From Arthrobacter sp. OVS8 (GTDB lineage Bacteria; Actinomycetota; Actinomycetes; Actinomycetales; Micrococcaceae), in NCBI GenBank assembly GCA_028370155.1, contig CP116670.1, positions 3,534,001 through 3,598,000 on the forward strand: 64,000 nt of DNA. The letters run 5' to 3'. Below the pieces are notes generated by a model. That model was not told where the DNA came from. It saw only the letters and a list, made by a program, of their open reading frames with translations, and ran no database searches. The position numbers were made by a program, and so were the translations under genes. Positions 57,221 to 64,000 of this stretch are shown in pieces (the first letter of the stretch is position 1; the number at the start of each line of letters is the position of its first letter).

Positions 57221-57742
57221 CTATTTCTTGGAGATGGTACGGCTGCGGCCGCGGAACTCGGCGACGAGTTCGCCCGGAGCAATGTCGGTGGGGAGTTCGC
57301 CCGGAACCGTGGCGGCGGGCGCCGTGCCGGCGGGTCCCGACTGCGGTGCCTGAGGCCCGCCCGGATCAGCGGCGTAGATCTGGATGTCGTAGAGGCCGCT
57401 GCGTCCGGTGCTGGCGCGCCGGTTGGCGATGGCGGTCAGGACCTGGCCGCGGAAGGCCGGCTTGAGGAAATTGATGTCGACGCCGGCAGCCACGGTGATG
57501 TTTCCGTCGTCGCCGGGGCCCGGGTTCGCCGGGTTGCAGGCCAGCGCGAACGCGGTGTCGCCGAAGGCGAAGATCATTCCGCCGTGGGCCATGCCGAAGC
57601 CGTTCAGCATTTCCTGCCGGAGGCACATGCGGATCGTGGCGTGGCCCTCGTCCAGGGCCACCACTTCGATGCCCATCCATTCCGACGCGTAGTCGTCTTT
57701 CAGGATGGGGTGGGTGCTACCGGAAACCGTCAGTTCAGCCAT
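57221..57742 (-). CDS. paaI: Hydroxyphenylacetyl-CoA thioesterase PaaI
   Basis: 173 residues, intact. Hotdog fold with the PaaI signature [30 protein letters not shown] (catalytic Asp in the central helix, HGG loop). The second half is [25 protein letters not shown]-terminal extension of about 35 residues (Pro/Ala-rich, ending RSRTISKK) is longer than in the E. coli protein. It removes dead-end CoA esters in phenylacetate breakdown. First gene of the operon; a PaaR-like operator lies 23 bp upstream. Confidence 0.92.
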   Translation of the reverse strand: MAELTVSGSTHPILKDDYASEWMGIEVVALDEGHATIRMCLRQEMLNGFGMAHGGMIFAFGDTAFALACNPANPGPGDDGNITVAAGVDINFLKPAFRGQVLTAIANRRASTGRSGLYDIQIYAADPGGPQAPQSGPAGTAPAATVPGELPTDIAPGELVAEFRGRSRTISKK

Positions 57743-57764
57743 GCGTCATTGCCTCCAGCTTTAT

Positions 57765-57786
57765 TTACCGAATGTTCATTAGGTAA
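57765..57786. promoter_or_regulatory. Putative PaaR (TetR) operator upstream of paaI-paaK-tetR
   Basis: TTACCGAATGT/TCATTAGGTAA is an inverted repeat with 9 of 11 pairs matching, just upstream of the paaI start. Its position suggests repression of the operon that also encodes the regulator. Confidence 0.75.
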
Positions 57787-57962
57787 TCCCATTTGGGGTC
57801 CCCTGTCAAGAGCCGGCGGGCGTATGAAGCTCCCTCCGGGGCCGCGGCGCAGCCCAAAGACACAGCCCAAGAACGGCAGGAACGCAGTCCGGGCGCGGGG
57901 TTCCCGGCAAGAGAAAGTAGGCTGGAAGGGAAGCAGCACCACTTCACAGCAAAGGGCGGACC

Positions 57963-60073
57963 ATGGCCAAAGGAATCTATGTCAGCGCGACCACCCCGGG
58001 TTCCGGGAAGTCGCTTATAGCCCTGGGGCTGGCGGACACCCTCCACCGGCATGCGGACCGGATCGGGTTCTTCAAGCCCGTGGTCAACGGCCACGATCCC
58101 GCCTCGGACCCCATGGTGGCGCTGATGAAGGCCCGGTTCAACCTCGACGACGAGCGCTGCCGCGGCGGCCTGACGTTCCCCGAAGTCCGCAGCCTGCTCG
58201 CCGAGGGCAAACGCGAGGAGATCGACTCCCGCTGCGTGGAGATCTTCGCCGAGATGGCCCGCCACTGTGACGTCGTGATCGTGGAGGGGACCGACCTGAC
58301 CGGCCAGGACGCCGCCGTCGAGTTTGACCTCAACGCCCGGCTGGCCAACAACCTGGCCGCCCCGTCGTCGCCGTCGTCGGCGCGAAGGGCCGCACCGTCG
58401 CGGAGGCCGTCGACGCCGTCGAGGTGGCCCGCAAGGAACTCGTCGCCGAGCGGTGCACACTGCTGGCGATCATGGTCAACCGCGCCGACCCGGAGGACCT
58501 GGAGGCCATCGCCGCGGCGGTCCGGCCCGGCGCCTCCGGCCGTCCCGTGTACGTCCTGCCCGAGCTCGAGGAGATCGCCCGGCCCACCACCGGCGAGGTG
58601 GCCTCGGCCATGGGGATCGGCCAGGTGGCCGGCCTGGCGGACCTGGAACGCGACGTGCGTTCGGTGAAGGTGGCGGCCATGAGCGTGGCCAACTTCCTGC
58701 ACGTGCTCGACGACGGCGCGCTGGTGATCGTGCCCGGTGACCGCGCCGACGTGCTGGTCGCGTGCCTGGCCTCGTCGTTCTCGCCGGAGTTCCCCGTGCC
58801 GTCCGCCCTGATCCTCACCGGAGGCCTGGCCCCGGACGCCACCATCTATTCGCTGCTGGCGCAGGCGCCGTTCCCGATTTTCACCGCCCCCGACGACACC
58901 TACGTGACGGCCAAACGGGTCTCCGAGGTGCGCAGCGAGATCTGGTCCGGACACCGTCGCAAGGTGGCCTCCGCCCTGGGCCTGTGGGCCCGGCGGGTGG
59001 ACGAGGCGGAGCTGCTGGAGCGGCTGCACCTGCCGCGGCTGGAGCGGATGACCCCGCTGCGCTTCCTGCACGACCTGATCGAGCGGGCCCGCTCCGAGCG
59101 CCGCCACATCGTGCTTCCGGAGGGCAGGGACGTCCGCATCCTGCGGGCCGCGGAGATCCTGCACCGCCGTGATGTCTGCGAACTGACCGTGCTGGGTCGC
59201 GAATCCGACGTCCGGGAGCTCGCTTCCACCCAGGGCATCGACCTGTCCGGCATCAACATCGTGGATCCCGCCACCTCGGAGCTGCGCCAGGAGTTCGCGC
59301 AGAAGTACGCGGAACTGCGCGCGCACAAGGGCGTGGACCTGGCCAAGGCCCTCGAGGTGATGCAGGACGAGAGCTACTTCGGCACCATGATGGTCCAGCT
59401 GGGCGTCGTGGACGGGATGGTCTCCGGCGCCGCCCACACCACGGCGCACACCATTCGGCCGGCGCTGGAGTTCGTCAAGACGCGTGACGGCGTCAAAATC
59501 GTTTCGTCCGTATTCCTGATGCTGATGCCGGACCGGGTGCTGGTCTACGGCGACTGTGCCGTCAATCCGGAGCCGAATGTGGAGCAGCTCGCGGACATCG
59601 CGGTGGCTTCGGCGGAAACCGCAGCCCAGTTCGGCGTGGAGCCGCGGGTGGCCATGTTGTCCTACTCCACCGGCGGCTCGGGTGCCGGGGAGGCCGTGAA
59701 CGCAGTCCGCCAGGCCACGGAGCTCGTGCGCGAACGCCGCCCGGACCTCGCCGTGGAAGGGCCCATCCAGTACGACGCCGCCGTCGACGCCGCCATCGCC
59801 GAGTCGAAGATGCCGGGCTCGTCCGTGGCCGGGCAGGCGACCGTTTTCATCTTCCCGGACCTCAACACCGGCAACAACACCTACAAGGCAGTCCAGCAGT
59901 CCTCCGGGGCGGTCGCCGTCGGGCCGGTGCTCCAGGGCCTGCGCAAGCCGGTCAACGATCTCTCCCGCGGCTGCACCGTGGAGGACATCGTGAACACGGT
60001 GGCCATCACCGCCATCCAGGCCCAGTCCGCGGAGCCGGCCGCCGAGCCGGAGCCCGCGGCCGCCCACGCGTAG
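57963..60073 (+). CDS. pta: Phosphate acetyltransferase, long form (one frame break)
   Basis: 703 residues. The N-terminal BioD-like P-loop domain is KGIYVSATTPGSGKSLIALGLAD to VVIVEGTDLTGQDAAVEFDLN. A DRTGG domain follows (VYVLPELEEIARPTTGEVASAMG, VLDDGALVIVPGDRADVLVACL). The catalytic PTA domain from about residue 375 has RHIVLPEGRDVRILRAAE, GMVSGAAHTTAHTIRPALEFVK and MLSYSTGGSGAGEAVNAVRQATELVRE. It interconverts acetyl-CoA and acetyl phosphate. The break lies at CCCC 58360-58363. GGGCGGACC precedes the ATG. ackA follows after a small antisense gene. Confidence 0.94.
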
Positions 60074-60102
60074 TCAGCGGTACTCCGGCTAGCTGTTTTC
60101 CG

Positions 60103-60350
60103 TCAGCTGTTTTCCGGCTGCGCCGGATTATCCGGGTCTTCCTCCTTGGCGGGCTCATCGGCCAGGCCCGCCGGCGTCAGGTCCAGGTCCTCCACATTTT
60201 CGGGGGCCTCGGGGCTTCTCCCGTCTCGGCAGCCTTGAAGTTCCCGGTGTCGTCCAGGGCCGGGTTCGCGCCTTCGATGCCAGTGGGATCCGCCTTCTTC
60301 GGCGCGGTGTCCGGCTCGCTGCTTTCCGGTTGAATAGTGCTGTCAGTCAT
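60103..60350 (-). CDS. Small acidic protein between pta and ackA (one frame break)
   Basis: About 82 residues: MTDSTIQPESSEPDTAPKKA, GIEGANPALDDTGNFKAAETGE, then after one added base EAPEAPENVEDLDLTPAGLADEPAKEED to PAQPENS. It is very rich in Glu, Asp, Pro and Ala, and without Cys or hydrophobic segments, so probably disordered. The break lies at GGGG 60211-60214. It lies antisense between pta and ackA, which normally form an operon. Codon bias is like that of its neighbours. I do not recognise the family, and its coding status is moderately supported. Confidence 0.6.
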
Positions 60351-60472
60351 GAAAAGCCCTCCGTACGGTGACCAATTGGTCCGCCGACTCTAGGCGCCAG
60401 CCGCGCCTCACGCAATGGCGCTACGATCGAACTTCCACCGACCACCGCAGAAGCCAAGGCGTAGGAGGCCCC

Positions 60473-61639
60473 ATGCTCGTGCTCGTCATCAACTCAGGCT
60501 CGTCCTCACTGAAGTACCAGGTCCGCGACGTCGAAGCCGGCAGTGTGCTCGCCGAAGGGCTGGTCGAGAAGATCGGAATGGGCAGCGGCGGCGAGGGCGA
60601 CGGCCAGCTCGAGGGTCCCCGCGACCATGCGGAAGCCTTGGAACTGGTGGACGCTGAGATCCACGCCGCGCTGGGCGACCGGGTGCTCGAGGCCGTGGGG
60701 CACCGGGTAGTGCACGGCGGGGAGCGCTTCGCCGAGCCCGTCCTGGTCGACAACGAGATCACCCGCGCCATCGAGCGGCTCAACCCCTGGCGCCCCTGCA
60801 CAATCCGGCGAACGTGCTCGGCATCCGCGCGATCTCGAAAAAGTGGCCGGACATGCCGCAGGTCGCCGTGTTCGACACCGCTTTTCACCGCACCCTGCCG
60901 GAGCATGCCTGGCGCTACGCGGTGCCGGAAGAGCTTTACACCAACCACGGAATCCGCCGCTACGGCTTCCACGGCACCTCGCACGAATACGTCGCGCACC
61001 GGGCCGCGGCGGTGCTGGACGTCCCGGTGGAAGAGTTCGACGCCGTCATCGCCCACCTGGGCAACGGCGCCTCCGTCACGGCGATCCGCGGCGGACAGTC
61101 CGTGGACACCTCCATGGGCTTCACCCCGCTGGAGGGCCTCGTCATGGGTACCCGCTCGGGTGACCTGGACCCGTCCATCCTCGTCTTCCTCGGCCGGGCG
61201 GGCTGGTCCCCGGAGGACCTCGATTCCATGCTCAACCGCCAGTCCGGGCTCAAGGGCCTGGCCGGCAACAACGACATGCGCTCCGTGGTCGAGGCCTCCG
61301 AGGCCGGCGACGCCAAAGCGGCCATGGCGCTCGCCGTCGCCTCCTACCGGCTCGCGAAGTACATCGGCGGCTATCACGTGGCCGTCGGCGGCGCGAAGGC
61401 CCTCGTCTTCACCGCGGGGATCGGGGAAAACTCGCACCAGTTCCGCACCCTCGTGGTGGAGCGGCTCGGCGCCCTGGGGTGCAGCTCGACGCCGACCTGA
61501 ACCGCGAACGGTCCAAGGACCCCGTGTGATTTCCTCGCCGTCCTCGGCCATCCCGGTCCTCGTGGTGCCCACCGACGAAGAGCGGGCGATCGCCGAGGCG
61601 ACGGCCGCCGTCGTCAACAAGGCGTCGGTTGCTCCGTAG
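60473..61639 (+). CDS. ackA: Acetate kinase (three frame breaks)
   Basis: 389 residues after three single-base corrections. Signatures: VLVINSGSSSLKYQV at the N-terminus (phosphate site), GHRVVHGGERF, FDTAFHRTLP, YGFHGTSHEYV, VIAHLGNGASVTAIRGG, DTSMGFTPLEGLVMGTRSGDLDP and VFTAGIGENSHQFR. It converts acetyl phosphate and ADP to acetate and ATP. Breaks lie at CCCC 60784-60787, GGGG 61476-61479 and CCCC 61520-61523. With all three the protein ends VVNKASVAP at 61639. AGGAGG lies 6 bases before the ATG. Its stop codon lies inside a long hairpin. Confidence 0.94.
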   Translation: MLVLVINSGSSSLKYQVRDVEAGSVLAEGLVEKIGMGSGGEGDGQLEGPRDHAEALELVDAEIHAALGDRVLEAVGHRVVHGGERFAEPVLVDNEITRAIERLNPWRPCTIRRTCSASARSRKSGRTCRRSPCSTPLFTAPCRSMPGATRCRKSFTPTTESAATASTAPRTNTSRTGPRRCWTSRWKSSTPSSPTWATAPPSRRSAADSPWTPPWASPRWRASSWVPARVTWTRPSSSSSAGRAGPRRTSIPCSTASPGSRAWPATTTCAPWSRPPRPATPKRPWRSPSPPTGSRSTSAAITWPSAARRPSSSPRGSGKTRTSSAPSWWSGSAPWGAARRRPEPRTVQGPRVISSPSSAIPVLVVPTDEERAIAEATAAVVNKASVAP

Positions 61640-61676
61640 GTGCCCTTTTGACGGCTCAAAACGGCGCCTACGGAGC
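61631..61676. terminator. 46-nt hairpin overlapping the ackA stop codon
   Basis: GCTCCGTAGG-T-GCC pairs with GGC-G-CCTACGGAGC. A nested TTTTGA-CGGC-TCAAAA stem fills the middle, so nearly all 46 bases pair. There is no terminal T tract. It is probably the ackA 3' end structure. Confidence 0.7.
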
Positions 61677-61699
61677 ATTCGATGGGTAGCGTTGGGGGA

Positions 61700-62270
61700 A
61701 TGACTGAACTGAACTTGCCCTCCGCCTGCCCCTTCGCACGGGGCGGCTGGTGCTGCGCCGCTTCGAGGCCGGGGACCTGGACGCGTACCACGCCTACCAT
61801 TCGCTGCCCGAGACCGCACGCTTCCTGCCCGGCGAGGCAAAGAGTTACACCAAGTCCATGGAGTCCGTGGGGAAGTACGCCAATTTCGTCTTTGAGAAGG
61901 AAGGCGACTGGATCTGCCTGGCCGTCGAGGCCGCGGACGCGCCGGGCCTGCTCGGCGAGGTGGTGCTGAAGTGGCTGCCGGGCTGCGGGCAGGCTGAGAT
62001 CGGATGGAGCCTCGCTCCGGCGGCGCGCGGCCGGGGATCGCGTCCGAGGCCGCGGCAGCCCTTCTGGACCTGGGCTTCGGGGAACTCGGCTTCCACCGGA
62101 TCGATGCCAAGCTGGATGCACTCAACACGGCCTCCGCAGCGCTGTGCGAACGGCTCGGGATGCGGCTTGAATCCACCCAGGTGGACAAGTGGCACTACAA
62201 GGGGCAGTGGGCCACCGAGGTGGTCTACGCCATCCTCGCGGACGAGTGGAAAGCCCGGCAGCCGGAGTAA
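61700..62270 (+). CDS. GNAT-family N-acetyltransferase (two frame breaks)
   Basis: About 190 residues. RimJ/RimL type: LRTGRLVLRRFEAGDLDAYHAYHSLPETARFLPGEAK at the start, AEIGWSLAPAARGRGIASEAAAALLDLGFGELGFHRIDAKLDALNTASAALCERLGMRLE with the acetyl-CoA loop RGRGIA, then WHYKGQWATEVVYAILADEW. Breaks lie at CCCC 61729-61732 and GGGG 62033-62036. The acceptor may be a ribosomal protein or a small amine; it cannot be told from sequence. It ends 32 bp from the convergent M50-like gene. Confidence 0.87.
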
Positions 62271-62302
62271 GACTCGGCGGATGGACGAAGACGGCGCCCC
62301 GC

Positions 62303-64000
62303 CTAGGGTGCCGGCGGGGCCGTCGTCGTGGGATCCGGCGATGGCGTCACCGGGGCCGGCGCGGTGGAGGTGCCTGCGGATTGCGTGGGCTGCGGTTCCG
62401 CGGGTGCCGGCGCCGCCGACGTGGCCGCCGGAGCGGTGGCCGCGGGCGCGGTCCCGGCGGGCTGCGGCTCGACCCCGTGGCCGGAGTGGAGCCGGGGTAG
62501 CTCCGGGGTCGCCGACTCGCTGGGTCCCGGCGAGCTCCCTGTCGTGGCAGGCGCCGAGCCCGTAACCGGCGTGGCACTGGGGTCGTTCTCTATGACCTCC
62601 ATGATCTGGGCCTTGAAGGCGTCCAGGCGCCCCTGGATCTCCGAGAGCGGCACGTTCTGCAGGTTCCGCCCGTACTCCGCGATCTGCTGCCAGAGTTCGT
62701 TGAGCCGGGTCATGCCGTCGTCGCTCAGCGGGCCGTCCAGGGTAAGGACCAGTTGGCTCGCCAGCGCGTAGGTCAGGCACTGCACGCAGTTGTAGTTCGC
62801 GGCGGCGGAGAGGTTTTCCGGGACCACGACGTCGGTCTGGCCCACGATCAGCACCACCTGGAAGCCCACCGCGACGGCGGCGCAATCAGCGCAGCTGGCG
62901 AAGGCATAGGCCTCGTTACGGGTGGTAACGTCCTCTCCGTCGTCGGCCCAGACCAGCGCGAAGGCGACGTCGTAGACCACGGAACCGTCCGTGGTGTTGA
63001 CCGCGAGTGACTGGTTGCCGTCCTCCTCCGGAGCGGCCGGCCGGTCGAAGGGGAACACCCAGGCGGGCGCCGCCGTCGTCCCGGAAGTTCCGGGAGTCCC
63101 GGAAGTCCCGGCATCGCGCGGCACCAGCACCATGCTGAGCTGCGGTTCCTCCCGGGTGGGCATCTGGGCGCCGGCGGGCCAGAGCGCCACGGTCCGGCCG
63201 GCCTGGCCTTCGCGCATGCCGGTGGTGGCACCCGCCGGGAAAATGGCGGTGGTGGCGTCGGCCAGGGTGCCCCGCTCGTACGGCTGGACGGGGCGGTAGC
63301 TCTCGGCGCCGGGCCACCAGGCCCAGGCGAGCCCGGCCATCACGCCCGCGATCACGGCGAGGGCCGTCCCGCGCTGGAGGGCTTTGCCGCGGGTCTTCTG
63401 CCAGAGTGCCGTGATGATCTGGCGTCCCAGGCGGAACAGGATGTACAAGATTCCCAGAACGGGAAGCGCGACGGCGGCGATCGCAAGGAGCCGCACCGCG
63501 GCGTCCACGATGTCCCCGTCCGCGAGGCCGCTGTTGAACATGGCGTACTGCTTCTGCACGCTGTCCCACGCGGTGCCGAGGAGCCGCGGCAGGGAGAGCA
63601 CCATGAGGACCAGGCTGAAAAGCAGCAGCGGAACCGTGATCAGCACCCAGGCGGTGACCACGGCGCGGGCCCACGGCTTGAGCACCTGCGCGTCCGGGTC
63701 CGTCTTGCGCCACGGCAGGAGTCCCAGCAGGGTGGGTTTGATCCGCTGGAAGAGGTCGGGGACCCCGGTGGCGTCCGCGAGGATGTGGTAGCCGTCGAAG
63801 CGGACCAGGGGCAGCAGCTGCTGGACCATCTGCAGGACCTGGGTCACGACGACCAGGAGCAGGGCGTCGAAGCCTGTGGCCCACCAGATGCCCATGATGG
63901 CGACGGCGACGATTGCGTTGAAGTACAGCCCTCCGAGGTCGGTCCGGAGCCGTCCGGCGCGGCCCAGCCGGTAGGAATCGGTGACATCGGTGAAGAAGGC
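62303..64000 (-). CDS. M50-like membrane protein (putative peptide zinc metalloprotease), C-terminal part
   Basis: 565 residues are visible; the N-terminus, including any HExxH motif, lies beyond the window. Early on LVRFDGYHILADATGVPDLFQRIKPTL carries the Asp-Gly-Tyr motif of the second M50 metal-ligand helix. Hydrophobic segments follow: AVVTAWVLITVPLLLFSLVLMVLSL, LLAIAAVALPVLGILYILF, GTALAVIAGVMAGLAWAWWPG. A soluble domain has two Cys pairs (SCADCAA, NCVQC), and the tail is a 90-residue Pro/Ala/Thr-rich stretch. Homologues are annotated as peptide zinc metalloproteases and sometimes sit in RiPP or secretion loci; the context here is unknown. Confidence 0.8.
   Translation of the reverse strand, partial: AFFTDVTDSYRLGRAGRLRTDLGGLYFNAIVAVAIMGIWWATGFDALLLVVVTQVLQMVQQLLPLVRFDGYHILADATGVPDLFQRIKPTLLGLLPWRKTDPDAQVLKPWARAVVTAWVLITVPLLLFSLVLMVLSLPRLLGTAWDSVQKQYAMFNSGLADGDIVDAAVRLLAIAAVALPVLGILYILFRLGRQIITALWQKTRGKALQRGTALAVIAGVMAGLAWAWWPGAESYRPVQPYERGTLADATTAIFPAGATTGMREGQAGRTVALWPAGAQMPTREEPQLSMVLVPRDAGTSGTPGTSGTTAAPAWVFPFDRPAAPEEDGNQSLAVNTTDGSVVYDVAFALVWADDGEDVTTRNEAYAFASCADCAAVAVGFQVVLIVGQTDVVVPENLSAAANYNCVQCLTYALASQLVLTLDGPLSDDGMTRLNELWQQIAEYGRNLQNVPLSEIQGRLDAFKAQIMEVIENDPSATPVTGSAPATTGSSPGPSESATPELPRLHSGHGVEPQPAGTAPAATAPAATSAAPAPAEPQPTQSAGTSTAPAPVTPSPDPTTTAPPAP

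Noticed and set aside
57977..60067. 696-codon open frame on the minus strand across pta
   Set aside because: It is fully antisense to pta, with a His/Gly/Arg-rich, low-information translation. Likewise the 566-codon frame at 60421-62121 over ackA.

Overview
The window is about 66-70% GC, densely packed, and carries many GTG starts and proline/alanine-rich tails. Menaquinone genes, an NAD(H)-responsive Rex repressor, a Ccs/ResBC cytochrome c system, a bS22 (AURKAIP1/COX24-like) micro-protein gene and LGFP-repeat and LPxTG surface proteins all point to an actinobacterium. Protein features fit the Micrococcaceae (Arthrobacter/Pseudarthrobacter group) best. This assignment is inferred from gene content, not from a search.

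Layout. 0-7 kb: end of an ECF sigma factor, proC, a HhH-GPD glycosylase, the KtrAB potassium system, acuC, a small membrane protein and an ArsR regulator. 7.6-12.5 kb: gdhA, lldD with a divergent FadR/GntR regulator and twin operators, then a DAHP synthase behind an aromatic-rich leader peptide. 12.7-19 kb: small membrane proteins, an excisionase-like HTH protein, the 32-residue bS22 gene, a 19-bp tandem repeat array, a HAD phosphatase, a glutaredoxin-like protein, rex and yceI. 19-24 kb: phosphoglycerate-mutase-like protein, resA, ccdA, resB, ccsB. 24-26.5 kb: an 84-bp palindromic repeat array, an AbiEi/DUF559-type protein and membrane proteins. 26.6-31 kb: menA, menE, menB, a VOC protein and a CPBP protease. 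31-38 kb: a manganese-type ABC transporter, an LGFP/L,D-transpeptidase protein with a lipoprotein, and an amino acid permease. 38-45 kb: csbD, SRPBCC and pentapeptide proteins, a thiolase/enoyl-CoA hydratase/3-hydroxyacyl-CoA dehydrogenase operon, acetyltransferase and phosphatase. 45-50 kb: an LPATG-anchored streptogrisin-like protease, flavohemoprotein and DUF4397 protein. 50-58 kb: phenylacetate genes (paaZ, and the paaI-paaK-TetR operon) with an IS3-family element between them. 58-64 kb: pta, a small acidic protein, ackA, an acetyltransferase and the C-terminal part of an M50-like membrane protein.

Phenylacetate logic. Three related palindromes lie upstream of the thiolase operon, paaZ and paaI-paaK-tetR. 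They suggest one TetR (PaaR-type) regulon scattered over about 18 kb. The ring-epoxidase genes paaABCDE are not in this window.

Sequence quality. About 45 reading-frame breaks interrupt genes that are otherwise complete and well conserved. Nearly all are explained by one missing base in a short G or C run, most often a run that reads as 4 and should be 5. They hit housekeeping genes (rex, gdhA, pta, ackA, menB, the DAHP synthase) and the transposase alike. I therefore treat them as sequencing/assembly errors, list the affected genes as CDS over their full span, and give the location of each break. Lengths quoted for these genes assume the correction.
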